A DNA stretch of 64,000 bases from Hyalella azteca (taxonomy: Eukaryota; Arthropoda; Malacostraca; Amphipoda; Hyalellidae), in NCBI RefSeq assembly GCF_000764305.2, contig NW_025944985.1, positions 138,341-202,340 on the forward strand, in the 5' to 3' direction. The position numbers and the translations under genes are program-made. Of the stretch, positions 47,440 through 59,854 are shown piece by piece (positions within the stretch are counted from its first letter, which is position 1; each line of letters opens with the position of its first letter). Below the pieces are notes generated by a model. The model ran no database searches. It was not told where the DNA came from and was given only the letters and a program-made list of their open reading frames with translations.

Positions 47440-47885
47440 ATCTGCGGGAGATTTTTTTCTATCCACCGCAGAGTTTTTATCTTCCGCAGAGTTTTTATCT
47501 TCCGCAGAGTTTTTATTTGCTGCAGAGTTTTTATCTTCCACAGAGTTTTTATCTGCCGCAGAGATTTTATCACCACAGAGTTTTTATCTTCCACAGAGTT
47601 TTTATCTTCCGCAGAGTTTTTATCTTCCACAGAGTTTTTATCTTCCGCAGAGTTTTTATCTTCCGCAGAGTTTTTATCTTCCGCAGAGTTTCTATCTTCC
47701 ACAGAGTTTTTATCTGCCACAGAGTTTTTATCTGCCACAGAGTTTTTATCTGCCACAGAGTTTTTATCTGCCGCAGAGTTTTTATCAGCCGCGGAGTTTT
47801 TATCTGCCGCAGAGTTTTTATCTTCCGCAGAGTTTTTATCTGCCGCAGACTTTTTATCTTCCGCAGAGTTTTTATCTGCCGGCAA
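47440..47885. repeat. 18-bp minisatellite, about 25 units
   Basis: Units of GCAGAGTTTTTATCTTCC, with TGCC replacing TTCC in the right half. All plus frames and one minus frame ((DKNSAE)n, 205 codons) are open because 18 is a multiple of three and the unit lacks stops. These are products of the array, not genes. Confidence 0.95.
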
Positions 47886-48279
47886 GAAGGTTCTTATCCT
47901 CAGGGGGACCGCAAGTCCGTCTAAGTTTTGGCACAACTTTCATCTCGATCTGATAAAACCCAATAAAAAAACCTTCCCTTATAACCCTAACTTAGTTTGT
48001 TGTCGGCCCATAGGCACATATTTGATGGAAATTTCGACAGATTTTGTTAAAAAAGAAATGTAAAGTGCAAATTTTGGTTAAAAAATAAATGAGTTCCACC
48101 GTAAGCCGATATAGGGGGAAATTTAACAGATGTGCTAAGGAATTTCGAATTGTAAACTTCTAATTACCTAGTAAATGGAAACATCATACATTGTCAATTC
48201 AACCATTAGTATTCATTAATTAAAGATGCAGCAACGCTTTCAACAGAACTAGGTATTTTAGTGTATGTGCCCACTCCTT

Positions 48280-48535
48280 ATTCATATTGTAGCGTTTCAC
48301 ATTCTGAATTTATTTTTACACAAAAAACGCTACTTTACCGTAAAAAATAACCGTACAAAACCTCATTTTATACAAGCAACATGATGTTAACTGCTTATTT
48401 ATATCGTAGCGTTTCGCATTCTGAATTAATTTTAATACAAAAAACGTTGTTACCTTAAAAAACGTTACAAAACTTTATTTGTATACAAGCAACATGATGT
48501 TGACTGTTTATTTAGCGTTTCACATTCTAAATTCG
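48280..48535. repeat. About 112-116-bp direct repeat, 2.3 units
   Basis: GTAGCGTTTCACATTCTGAA recurs near 48288, 48404 and 48512 (diverged), each followed by AAAAAACG and CAAGCAACATGATGTT. Confidence 0.85.
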
Positions 48536-48595
48536 CCTGATGCATCACATGAAACATTATTTAGCCTCATTAATTTCTCTAAATGTCGCTAAATA

Positions 48596-48770
48596 ATGTC
48601 GCTATTAATTAATGTCGCCATTGTACATAACAACGTTAATGTCGCTATTGTGCATAACAACGTTAAAGTCGCTATTGTGCATAACAACGTTAATGTCGCT
48701 ATTGTGCATAACAACGTTAAAGTCGCTATTGTACATAACAACATTAATGTCGCTATTCACCAAAGTTTAA
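48596..48770. repeat. 27-bp minisatellite
   Basis: Six units containing GTCGCTATTGTGCATAACAA and CGTTAA. Confidence 0.9.
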
Positions 48771-48929
48771 AAAATCCAACAAGAAAAAGTGTCGGAGCAG
48801 TAAATCGTAACGAGGCAACATGCAAATTGTGGCGACAATTGGAAGAAATGGCGGCGACGAGGGCTTCTTGTTGCCAGCTATCGCGGCAATCTGAGGGAAG
48901 GCCTTATCGCGCCTGCCAGCCCTCGCAGC

Positions 48930-49270
48930 CTGAGGGGAAAGACGAGGGAAAGGGAAGGGTGGGGAGGTGCAGTAGGAAGTGATGGAAGGATGGGAAAGGG
49001 TTTGGGAAGAAGGGCGATAGTGAAGATGTGAAGGTGAGGGAAGATAGGAATGGAGGCATGGAAATGAGGGGAATGGGCAAGGAGTGACGGAATGATGGTG
49101 AGAGGATGAGGGATGATGACGAAGGAAGGGAAAGCACGACGTAGAGTGGAGGAAGAAAGGTCACAGAGGAAGTGAAGTTTGAAGGTTATTGTTGAAGGCG
49201 TGTAAAGACTGACGAGTAAAGGGAATAAATAGAGAAGGCTAGTGAAGAAAATAGTGAACAGAATGAAAAG
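48930..49270. repeat. Purine-rich tract
   Basis: The plus strand is very rich in A and G (GGGAAGGGTGGGGAGG and similar) for over 300 bp, with no regular period. Open minus frames here are low-complexity Ser/Pro/Phe. Confidence 0.8.
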
Positions 49271-49274
49271 GAAT

Positions 49275-50340
49275 GGTGCGTCTTAACAACAATACGAGAA
49301 AGCTTGAACGTAGTCCAACAATTAATCTACAATGAAATCAAGAAACGTAAGTGAATAAGTTATATGTTACTCATATACCAGAAAGTAAATGCAACCACGA
49401 GCAACCATATTTTCCAAAGCGCTGTTCCAATAATTCTTATTGTCGATTTTGAAACACCTTTATCTCTTACAGAAATTTGCAGACTTTATCATTACACACA
49501 ATTACTAAATTACTATTTAGTATCCTGCACTATTTCTTCTTTCATTAAAACATAACTTCAAGAAGGCGAATCTAAAAAACAAAGTCGTGGCAATTTGTCT
49601 GTTTTTAGCCTCCCAAGTCATCCACAGGATGCGCTTCCTCGCAGTTTCTTAATCCGATAACCATCGGCAAATTCCCGTAATTACATGACGGTATCAAATA
49701 ACAACTAAAGCGCATTGCTTGTATTTGGCCAATAGACTCAATTACTCGCTTTTTCATGGCCACGTCAATCAAGATAAGGAATAACCCGACGGCAGGAAAA
49801 ATGTCGAATGCGTTCATGGGACGCGAGAAGGTGAAGACCAAGCGTCCATAATGGCAGTGTTTCATTACATGAATCTAGCGAATAGGTGTTTAGGTGTGAC
49901 TGCAGGCGGTGGTTGAGGCGTTATAATGGAGCTGCGGCTTATCTTTAGTTGGCCAGTGCTCATGCTATGGCTACCTGGGCTTCAGCATGACAATTTAGCG
50001 CCGCTCAAGCGTGAGCCTGGAGACCTTTTTTGGTCCAAAGTTTGAACGCAACGCGCTCGTCCTGATGCTTTCGGAGCTCTAGCTCGGAGAACATGCAGTG
50101 CAGCTGAACATGTAGTGCCTTGCAGTGACTTGCAGTGTCTTGCAGTGAACTGAAGCAGTGATATCCAAGCTTATCAGCTGAATATGCAGTGGATTGCAGT
50201 GAACTGAAGCAGTAACTACTAAGCTACAAGAATATACCATAAAAAAAACTTCGAAGAACTCCAACATCCTTTCCTAAATATCGTCCACATCCTTCGTCCA
50301 CATAATGTTCGTCACGGTGAATGTTGCCTCATGTGCGAAT
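49275..50340. other. Intergenic sequence
   Basis: A short cluster of TTGCAGTGAACTGAAGCAGT repeats lies at 50095-50215. An 86-codon minus frame (49605-49865) has no recognised domain. Confidence 0.35.
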
Positions 50341-50354
50341 GATGCTGTCAAATT

Positions 50355-50433
50355 ATAATATAATATAATATAATATTATATAATATAATATAATATAATA
50401 TAATATAATATAATATAATATAATATAATATAA
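50355..50433. repeat. TAATA microsatellite ending at an n
   Basis: Near-perfect (TAATA)n; the n at 50434 joins it directly to the 42-bp array, a likely gap or collapsed join. Confidence 0.95.
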
Positions 50434-50434
50434 N

Positions 50435-51263
50435 GTCCGGCGCTGCACGTCATCATCGTCGCTGCTGCAGACGAAGGTCCGGCGCTGCACGTCATCATCG
50501 TCGCTGCTGCAGACGAAGGTCCGGCGCTGCACGTCATCATCGTCGCTGCTGCAGACGAAGGTCCGGCGCTGCACGTCATCATCGTCGCTGCTGCAGACGA
50601 AGGTCCGGCGCTGCACGTCATCATCGTCGCTGCTGCAGACGAAGGTCCGGCGCTGCACGTCATCATCGTCGCTGCTGCAGACGAAGGTCCGGCGCTGCAC
50701 GTCATCATCGTCGCTGCTGCAGACGAAGGTCCGGCGCTGCACGTCATCATCGTCGCTGCTGCAGACGAAGGTCCGGCGCTGCACGTCATCATCGTCGCTG
50801 CTGCAGACGAAGGTCCGGCGCTGCACGTCATCATCGTCGCTGCTGCAGACGAAGGTCCGGCGCTGCACGTCATCATCGTCGCTGCTGCAGACGAAGGTCC
50901 GGCGCTGCACGTCATCATCGTCGCTGCTGCAGACGAAGGTCCGGCGCTGCACGTCATCATCGTCGCTGCTGCAGACGAAGGTCCGGCGCTGCACGTCATC
51001 ATCGTCGCTGCTGCAGACGAAGGTCCGGCGCTGCACGTCATCATCGTCGCTGCTGCAGACGAAGGTCCGGCGCTGCACGTCATCATCGTCGCTGCTGCAG
51101 ACGAAGGTCCGGCGCTGCACGTCATCATCGTCGCTGCTGCAGACGAAGGTCCGGCGCTGCACGTCATCATCGTCGCTGCTGCAGACGAAGGTCCGGCGCT
51201 GCACGTCATCATCGTCGCTGCTGCAGACGAAGGTCCGGCGCTGCACGTCATCATCGTCGCTGC
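50435..51263. repeat. 42-bp satellite, about 20 virtually identical units
   Basis: The unit begins GTCCGGCGCTGCACGTCATC and ends CTGCTGCAGACGAAG. Identity is essentially complete over 830 bp, implying recent amplification or gene conversion. The period is 14 codons. Minus frames give (SSDDDDVQRRTFVC)n and (CSAGPSSAAATMMT)n. The first opens at an ATG at 51345 with about 35 non-repeat residues, so a repetitive acidic protein cannot be excluded, but no splice or family support exists. Confidence 0.95.
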
Positions 51264-51269
51264 TCGACA

Positions 51270-51770
51270 GCCTCGTCCTTTGTGCGGTCGTCACGGCGGG
51301 GCGGCGGACGCCTGTATGTGCTGATACCGTTTCAATATCCGTCAAAAAGACAGCGGCTTTTGGCGCCCAAAAAAGAGAATTTTTCTGGAAATCTGGCGAG
51401 GGAAATTTTCTTTAGCAATGGTCAGGGAGATCGCGCTGCCGATAAAATGCCAAGGATGTTTGCACGACACAAAATACAAACACTCGAGCTTCATTTTTAC
51501 GCGTGGAAAGCGCGTGATTTGTTCGAGGAGTCACGCAACTATAAAAACTGAGAATAAATATTTTAGTTTAGAGGAAGTTCATGAGATGGTCGCTTGATTT
51601 ATGATCTATTTATATTTAGTTTCGTATTGTGGAAGTATTGCATGAAAATAAAGGAATTTCTACTTCGATTATTACTGCAAAATAAGTATAAAATGGATAG
51701 TAAATAATTATAACCAATCTTTGCGCCTGTCGTGGTTGCGATATTGTTCTTTTTGACCCCCGTTAACCAG
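51270..51770. other. Spacer right of the 42-bp array
   Basis: An 89-codon plus frame (51282-51551) shows no recognised domain. Confidence 0.3.
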
Positions 51771-51774
51771 CATT

Positions 51775-52310
51775 CATTCTAACCACCACCAGCATCATCA
51801 ACGTTACCCTACACAACCAACACCACCACACCATTCCACCACTATCACAACACCACCCCCTCACTACCACCACACCACATCACCACCACCGCACCTCAAG
51901 CCGTCACTGTGCGGTCAGCCGAAGAAAATACTGAAATAGTTTCAGATTGAATTTTGTTATCAGCGCCGCCACGCGGGATATGTGCGAACTTGCGTGGTGG
52001 TGGTGGTGATGGTGTGGTGGTGGTGACGTGGTAGTGGTGGTGGTGTGGTGGTGATGGTGTGGTGGTGGTGACGTGGTGGTGGTGACGTGGTGGTGGTGAC
52101 ATGGTGGTGGTGACGTGGTGGTGGGACGTGGTGGTGGTTACATGGTGGTGGAGTGTTGGTGTTGTGTTGTGTTGGTGGTGGTGAAGTGATGGTGGTGAGT
52201 TTGTGCTGTGCTGTTGTTGATTGGGTGGTGATGTGTGATGATGTTGTGTTGGGGGTGAGGTGATGTTGCATTGGTAGTGATGACGTGTTGGGGGTTGGTT
52301 TGGTTGTGTT
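51775..52310. repeat. GGT/ACC low-complexity block
   Basis: CCA-rich sequence (51780-51895) is followed by GTGGTGGTGACGTGGTGG repeats (51990-52300), an inverted arrangement that could fold back. Confidence 0.85.
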
Positions 52311-52374
52311 ATTCAGTGGAAATTTTTTTGTGTAAAGCTTCAACGACGTTTTCGAAAAGACTCGCACTTAATTA

Positions 52375-53015
52375 GCAGGCTACAGATGGGGTGGATCTGG
52401 ATGACGTTTGGATCAAGAGAAGAAGAACAAATTATCCCGCACTTCAGAGCCCATGTAATCCCTATCCTTGAGTACTGCTGCCAGCTCAGGACCCCGTTCA
52501 CACTCGGGGGAGTGCTGTAACTGGAAAGGGTCCAGCAAACTTTAACCTCCATGATCAAAGGGATGGAGGGATGCTCCATCTCTTTGGAGGGATGGAGGGA
52601 TCCATCCCTTTATTAAACTACTGGGTGAGGTTGCAGCGACTTGGTCCGCACTTACTGCAAAGGAGATGGGAGAGGTATTTCATTCTGTACACACGAGAAA
52701 TAATGAACAGAATGGCACCAAACTTCGGAAGCGAGACCTTCAGGATTGGAACATAACATCTAGCGAGCGAGAGAAGAAGGAGACTGCAGGATTCCCCCAC
52801 TACGTAACAGATCTGTGATCAATTTTTCTGATTTCTTTCCGTGGCGGTGCCGAGGCTGTTTTATATCTTGAAAAAGATATATGATAAGGTTAATTCACCA
52901 TGGAGACACTCGAGAGACGACGTGACTGTTACTTTGGACATAATTCCTGATCGTCTGCCTCTGCACCACTATACCTATATACAAGCGGCGAGAAGCAAGC
53001 AACTGCATTGGTCAT
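52375..53015 (+). mobile_element. LINE (CR1/jockey-like) remnant, 3' end of reverse transcriptase
   Basis: Broken plus frames give PHFRAHVIPILEYCCQL (the LEYC motif), then VRLQRLGPHLLQRRWERYF and NRMAPNFG (the R-L-x-x-L-G...RRRERY and P-N-G region). Further on comes TLDIIPDRLPLHHYT (the LD...IPD-P...Y motif near the C-terminus). The order matches the C-terminal third of non-LTR reverse transcriptases of this class. Several frameshifts and stops show it is dead, and the part containing the catalytic Asp residues is absent. Confidence 0.75.
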
Positions 53016-53214
53016 CAGCTGGCCCAAATGAGGGCGGATGCGCGGTAGTCAGAAGCGGCGATTCATCGTGGCCTGGGACTGCTACATATTCTACAGACAA
53101 TAATGCACGCACACCATGAAGTGCCCCTGCGCTAACCTTCACTCGGAAAAATAAGTGAGGCTTTTTTTCAAATCGTTATACCCTTCATGATTGTGATCGA
53201 GCGGGACCGATCAC

Positions 53215-53515
53215 TTATTTATGACATCGAACACACACGCCTCGACATGATCAACACAAGACGGTGATCACACACACCTCAAGATGATCAGCACAAGACG
53301 ATGATCACACACGCCTCAAGATGCTCAGCACAAGACGATGATCACACACGCCTCGATATGATCAAAACAAGACGATGATCACACACACCTCGACAGGATC
53401 AACACAAGACGATGATCACACACGCCTCGAGATATTCAACACAAGACGATGATCACACACGCCTCAAGATGATCAACACAAGACGATGATCTCACACGTC
53501 CCGAGATGACGAATA
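53215..53515. repeat. 37-bp minisatellite
   Basis: Eight units containing GATGATCACACACGCCTCAA and ATGATCAACACAA. Confidence 0.95.
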
Positions 53516-53519
53516 CAAA

Positions 53520-54335
53520 AGTCTCTGTCAAGCGGACGTGTCAGGCGAGCGTTGAAGGCATTCATCGCCACACTTTGTTGGCCCCGCAATTGTCAGCTCG
53601 AGATAAGATGAGCATCGCTGATAAGCTCTGAGAAATGACCACGAGACCTCCTCATTAACCCTTCGCTCACACTCGTTTAATCCATCGCCATGCTATTCCT
53701 ACCGCAATTGTTTACCTAATTTTGTTCAATAGGGCGACAATGATCAGAATGACAGCTGACAAATTTCTTTTAGGTTCCTGAAACGAAGGTGAATATGCGA
53801 GAAAAAATTCTTTTAGAATCTGACAAAATCACCTTATGTTTCATAATGTCAGAGCAATTTTGAGTGTTATCTATATCTCTATTGATTTCATTGAATCTTC
53901 TGTCAAGATATATTTTATTTCAATTTATTTTGTGCATGCGGTGATCTGACTGAGTGGCTTATATTTTAAATGGAAGATGCTTAATTTTGCATGATTTTTC
54001 TAGAGTTTTCCCCCAATTAGTGGAGAATATCATGGATTTCTGTTATCGATTGCGTTAATACCCTGAAGGACTAAGCCGAGCCCAAAAAATAATTATACAT
54101 TAGCTTTGTATCAGAGATTTTTCAATAAGGTTCAGAACGACAATAACTAGCTCGAAGCGATCATTCCTACCTCTGCCGGTAATTATTATCGTGAATTTTA
54201 ATAAAATAATAAAATAATTATAATTTCTATATTAAAGTATCCAATGGAATTATCTTGGCCAAACCTAACCTAGCTTAACATCTTTGTTCTCAAGCCTACT
54301 TCCCTGCCTTCCTTGCTTTATTGCGACACCGTTTT
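53520..54335. other. AT-rich spacer
   Basis: Two GATAAG sites near 53600-53630; nothing else recognised. Confidence 0.35.
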
Positions 54336-54339
54336 CTGA

Positions 54340-55240
54340 ACGGCAGCAACAAAGTCTGCTGAGGCTCACACGACCTCAGCAAAGTCTGCTGAGGCTCCTA
54401 CGGCAGCAACAAAGCCTGCTGAGGCTCACACGGCAGCAACAAAGCCTGCTGAGGCTCACACGGCAGCAACAAAGTCTGCTGAGGCTCACACGGCAGCAAC
54501 AAAGTCTGCTGAGTCTCACACGGCAACAATTAAAGTCTGCTGAGGCTCACACGGCAGCAACAAAGTCTGCTGAGGCTCACACGGCAGTAACAGAGTCTGC
54601 TGAGGCTCACACGGCAGTAACAGAGTCTGCTGAGGCTCACACGGCAGCAACAAAGTCTGCTGAGGCTCACACGGCAGCAGCAAAGTCTGCTGAGGCTCAC
54701 ACGGCAGCAGCAAAGTCTGCTGAGGCTCACACGACAGCAGCAAAGTCTGCTGAGGCTCACACGACAGCAGCAAAGTCTGCTTAGGCTCACACGACAGCAG
54801 TAAAGTCTGCTGAGGCTCACACGGCAGCATCAAAGTCTGCTGAGCCTCACACGACCTCAGCAAAGTCTGCTGAGGCTCCTACGGCAGCAACAAAGCCTGC
54901 TGAGGCTCAAACGGCAGCAGCAAAGTCTGCTGAGGCTCACACGGCAGCAACAAAGTCTGCTGAGTCTCACACGACAGCAGAAAAGTCTGCTGAGGCTCAC
55001 ACGGCAGCAACAAAGTCTGCTGAGGCTCACACTGCAGCAGAAAAGTCTGCTGAGGCTCACACTGCAGCAGCAAAGTCTGCTGAGGCTCACACGGCAGCAA
55101 CAAAGTCTGCTGAGGCTCACACGACAGCAGCAAAGTCTGCTGAGGCTCACACGGCAGCAACAAAGTCTGCTGAGGCTCACACGACAGCAGCAAAGTCTGC
55201 TGAGGCTCACACGACAGCAACAAAGTCTGCTGAGGCTCAG
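54340..55240. repeat. 30-bp minisatellite, about 30 units
   Basis: Units of AGCAACAAAGTCTGCTGAGG plus CTCACACGGC. The plus frame gives (AATKSAEAHT)n until a single-base shift. One unit near 54840 repeats the ACGACCTCAGC variant of the first unit, showing a higher-order duplication of the array. Confidence 0.95.
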
Positions 55241-55244
55241 GCTG

Positions 55245-56835
55245 GCCTCATCGGGTCATCTCGCCGTCACAACGCTAGGCCAGACAGCTGTCGTGCTGCA
55301 CGTTTGTATTCGTTAACGTAAATTGAAAGCCAGCCACGGCGGTCAGATCAACGCGGGTGCCTGCTAGGCAGTGCCTGTGCCCTGTTGAACTTGAACGTCG
55401 ATGTGTAAAGTGGATTCTTAATTGAAAATTATTTTCGGTTTACGACCGAACTTTGACGAAGGATGACTCTGCAGAAGACGTTAGTTGTAAAACGAATAAG
55501 CAAGTTGAAAATTGACCACTTCGAGAACGACGAAAAACGATGACCCCCATCGCGAAAGTTGTTCATGTATGACGATAAAAGCAAAAATAAATTTATTAAT
55601 TACTCATGGCATCGGTGAGCGCCCCAGAATTACAATGTCGAACTCATCCCAGTGATATACGTTATTCTTATCACCGAGACATAACTCTAATCAAGAGCAG
55701 GTGTTTAAAGCTAATCTCGAACTCTTGAAGACGAATGTCCCTTAGGTTTATTTTCGAGCGACAGACACTAAAGAGAAAGACCATTAACGAGCGAGTTGCA
55801 CTGATAACTCGGCCTCTAATAGGGCAGTCGAGCTCGGTGTAGCTCAGCTCTGCCATGTCCTCGCCCTTGTTGCTCCAATTTATGTGCACAAATACATTTA
55901 TTGCTCAGCCATACGCTGCTTAACCCTTCACCGCTCAAGTATATTATCTAGTTAGGTAAGAATAACATTAGAACTTTAGTTAGCAGACATTAGTCTGCAA
56001 CTCCAAGCCGTTAGCTTACCCGCTGCTGAGCCTTCTATTCCACGTCTGAGCTTCCGAATTTTAGGATTAAAAATGCGAGAAAAATGAAAGAAAAGTAAAG
56101 TTAATCGGACTTCCATCACATTCAATGCGTATAATTCGTAATCGGGGCCCGGGCTATAAAATCTATTTACGATTAAATTTCTTTAATGTTGACTAATTTA
56201 TTAGTTCGCGTTAAACTCATCAACATCATTCAAATGTATCATCTAACTCTAACCCATGAGAGTAGAACTAAGTTTGTCCACGTCAACAGTCGTAAGCTTA
56301 AAGAAAGTTCGTGTTCATCACAAGACCAATGAACAAATTACCTTGCAGATATCTCGAGCGAGTCTCTTTTGAATGGTAATTGTCCATTGAAGAGTCGTGG
56401 TCTGATCCTGTAGCTGGAAATGTGTATCTGCCGAGACGAATTACTCTTGCCGAACACTTATGTCGGGGACGATAAGCCTTCACTTATCGATGCTGTGTTC
56501 CTTTGTTGCGGGAGAGCTGATGCGTTTTGGGTTGCAAAGTTACTTAACAAAGAATAGAAGCCCTGTCGCTTATCACAGATCTGCTGCAGGACATTATCTA
56601 CCTAGGCATATACCCCCTAGGAAAATTGTACGGTGGTCGTCTCCGATTAGCTTAAGATTTACATCAGGGTTAATGTGCACGAATCCGGCACTTCGTAAGC
56701 CACTTGAAGTTCGGAACTCGTCTCAAATACCAGTTTAAGCGCAGCAGCGCATATTAGTCTTTAAAACAATTATTATAAGTCAACTATTCATCTGATATGT
56801 TTCATCAGATGATATGTTTCCTCCCCCATGTAATT
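55245..56835. other. Intergenic sequence
   Basis: No supported exon; short frames on both strands without domains. Confidence 0.3.
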
Positions 56836-56844
56836 AAAAAATCT

Positions 56845-57020
56845 CTTTAGTCACTAAGATACTAAGAAAGATCTTTTTCCAAAAGATACGAAGAAAGTTC
56901 TTTGTCCCAAAGATCCTAAGAAAGATCTCTGTCTCAAAGATACTGTGAAATATCTTAAAAACCACTAAGATATTATGAAAGATCTTCTATGTCACAAAGA
57001 TGCCATAAGAAAGATCTTCA
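56845..57020. repeat. About 34-bp imperfect minisatellite
   Basis: Five units with AAGATACTAAGAAAGATCTT and variants. Confidence 0.85.
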
Positions 57021-57045
57021 TAGTTGGGCTGACAAGGGGTCATGA

Positions 57046-57549
57046 TATCACGAACGGTTCGCCACTTTGGAATACCAGACCTTCATCAGTTTCGGGACCC
57101 CGCGTAAAGGCCGCAAGGGCCACATCATATTGAGCTCCACCCTCTCATTAGGAACAGTTTCAACCAAATTCCCAGCGCACACATCGACGAGTCAGTGTGA
57201 AATTTTCCCTTGGCTTCGAGAAGGAGAAGAACAGAAGCGTTGGACGAGCATTATCTTGGTGATCAGCAAAGCTGGCTCGAGAACAGTTATCACGCCGAGA
57301 ATCGGTCTTTCTTTACGAGTTTCTTGGCTAGCTATGATTTGGTTCGGCCGTACGTCTCGCGGCTCTGTTAGCTACCATATCATGATAAATCTGAAGACAA
57401 GCGCTCAGCATCACGCCAGCTTTGGGTGCGCCTCTATATACTTTGCTCGATCTCAATCAGCCATCGAAACAAGCGCTCGAGCAACATTTGGTAATTTCAA
57501 CCTGGAAAGGTTTCGTGTGGAACGAAGTGTTGAGAGATGGGGTCACTGA
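57046..57549 (+). other. Longest non-repeat open frame outside the Ig gene, unrecognised
   Basis: The frame is open for 168 codons with no early ATG, no visible domain and no obvious flanking splice sites. In 64 kb read in six frames, one frame of this length can arise by chance. Confidence 0.15.
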
Positions 57550-58136
57550 TAGGTAACTTCTATTGATTTGATCTTGAAGACCACAGACATAGCAATGGCA
57601 TGCATCTGCTCTAACCTCATACGGAGAGAGTGAGATAGTGTTTTGAGATACGCCGAAGAAGGCTAGTGGAAGATTTCTTCTAAGATGCTCCACATCACCG
57701 CACGCATAAAGTCTAACTCTGCCAAGACGTTTCCTTCAAGTGTTCTTCCTCAGTTCCCATACAACGATATGCTAAAATCGACTTCTGCGCTTAAATTGAC
57801 ACTTATCACATTAACTTAACAGTTAAAGGTTAATATAATTTTACGAACGTCTTGTTGGTCTTTTACGGCAGTGCTTGATTCTTGACATAGGATTTTAGTC
57901 TCATGATTTTCAATATAATTTGTGATTTTCGCAACTGATCAATCCTTTCAGAAATTTAATCAATTCAACGATAATTTCCACTTGAACGTATCATTTGATA
58001 CATTATGTACCTTCAACAGTCAAAATCACAAAGCCAGAGCCGTAATTACGTTTTATTTACGAAGAGATTAATACAGCCATAGTAATATTATATATAGGCA
58101 CTTTGGTAATTCAACAAAGCCGTCGAGTTTTGCTTT

Positions 58137-58330
58137 AACTCTCCCAGCAAACGAAGCTATCATGGTGCTGCAGAAGATGAAGCAAAATCCCCCGGGCTCG
58201 ATGAGCTCGGGATCTAATTTCACAGCGAACGCCTCGAACATCCTGCGACGATAGCTGGTGGCGGAGTCCTAGCAGATCCTGCAGACTGCTTGGCGCTCGA
58301 AATGAAATTGTAACTTTTGTTAGGATAGGC
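58137..58330 (+). mobile_element. LINE remnant, start of the reverse-transcriptase domain
   Basis: The frame reads NEAIMVLQKMKQNPPG, then after a one-base shift GLDELG. This matches the K-M-K-x-x-K-A-P-G-x-D motif that opens non-LTR reverse transcriptases. Downstream frames (EHPATIAGG, LADPADCLALE) resemble the following helix. It is frameshifted and short. Confidence 0.45.
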
Positions 58331-58334
58331 CTGG

Positions 58335-58785
58335 AGCTCCGGATCTCTAAATCCTCTCAAGGCTAATCCTGCTTCCAAATTATGAACTGTTGCTCTGCCT
58401 GTGACGCCAATAATCGTAACCTGAATTAGAGGATAGTTAAGCTCTTGATGGAGTTCGTAGGCAGAGCGTTGGACCGTGCAATATTTCCGATTGCAAGTTT
58501 GCGAGAAATCCTGAAATTAATATAATATATAATATATGTATGAAGTTTCCACATTTGTTTGGCTGTTGGAGACTGCACGACTACGTGATAGAAGTCTATT
58601 AAATTATGAAAAATATCCTCTCTCCGTATTAATTATTTTTTAAATAATGGCAGAGGGTGAGATGGTTCAGATAATTAAGCTAGTCTGGGCTGAAGGAGAA
58701 CAACCAATAAATAAATAGAAACGGCACGCCTGTTTGTCCCAAGTACCTGCATAAATGGAGCACAGATTCTGTGTTCACGTACCAA
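58335..58785. other. Unassigned spacer
   Basis: Nothing recognised. Confidence 0.35.
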
Positions 58786-58787
58786 TT

Positions 58788-59015
58788 ATGCGTACATCTC
58801 AGGTACGAACGTACGTACTTCTTTTACGTGCGTACCACCACAGCCAAGTACGTTCTTACGGCCAGCTAGGTACGTCGTACATACAAGTACGTTCTAACGG
58901 CCCAGATACGTCGTACTTTCTTATGGGTCCATACGTCGTACATACGTCGTACGTTCTTATCGGACCGTTATGTTCTTACGGGCCAGTTACATGGTACATA
59001 CCAGGCACGTTCTCT
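58788..59015. repeat. GTAC/TACG-rich imperfect repeats
   Basis: Irregular units with ACGTCGTAC, GTTCTTACGG and GCCAGTTAC; the 124-codon plus frame across it is repetitive (Tyr/Val/Ser). Confidence 0.75.
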
Positions 59016-59534
59016 CGGTACATAAAAAATATCCGGTATGATTTTACGGCGAGGTACGTGCATGCAGCCCTGGAACGCGCATCTACCACTGCTCATGAAT
59101 TTAACTTAACAAATTCTCCGATTTTTTGAACTATGAACTACGTTTCTTGGTGCCATCAGATGCAAAATTAACGGGTTGTAATTTTAGCATCACCAGATGC
59201 ATCACTGCTGGCTTATAAATTTTTATTATTTTCATTCATTTTTTCTTCAAGGAGCGGTAGGAGAGGTCTAACTTATTTGTTTAAACTGACCAGTTACTTT
59301 GCAGCAAGAATGATTCATGTTTAGTGTTGTATGTATATTATATAGTATTTATTAAATACTATATATTTCTATTTGATGTTCAATTATGTCTAGTTTCGGT
59401 CGTCTTTCATGATTGCACAGAAATAAGGACTTTTTGGTAAACATGGATCGTTTTAGAATTAGACCTGTTTACGTGCAATGAAAATAGTGAGTAAATGACA
59501 TAGATGAAGAGCTGCACTTGATGATAATTTCAAC

Positions 59535-59850
59535 TCTGATGCCCGCGTGAATCTATGTCTAAATCCGTGTGAATTCATGTCTATGTTCTCGGGAATTCAT
59601 ATCTAAATCCATGCGGATTCGTGTCCATGTTCGCGTGAATCCATGTCTAAATCCATGCGGATTCATGTCCATGTTCTCGTGAATTCATATCGAAATCCAC
59701 GCGGATTCGTGTCATGTTCGCGTGAATACATGTCTAAATCCACGGATTGATAACTAAGTAAATATATTTTTGTTCACTCAAGACTCGCATCACGTTTCCG
59801 ATGGATCCATGACTGCGTGAATCCATGTCTAAATCCACGGCATGTCCACC
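59535..59850. repeat. 44-bp minisatellite
   Basis: Six or so units with CTAAATCCATGCGGATTC and GTCCATGTTCGCGTGAAT. Confidence 0.9.
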
Positions 59851-59854
59851 AAAT

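Noticed and set aside
47319..48063. Open frames of 176-218 codons on both strands
   Set aside because: They are translations of an 18-bp array without stop codons; all three plus frames are open at once.
54284..55223. Ala/Lys/Glu repeat protein (KSAEAHT units) or Leu/Gln/Cys repeats on the other strand
   Set aside because: Derived from the 30-bp array; frame breaks within the array and no unique flanking coding sequence.
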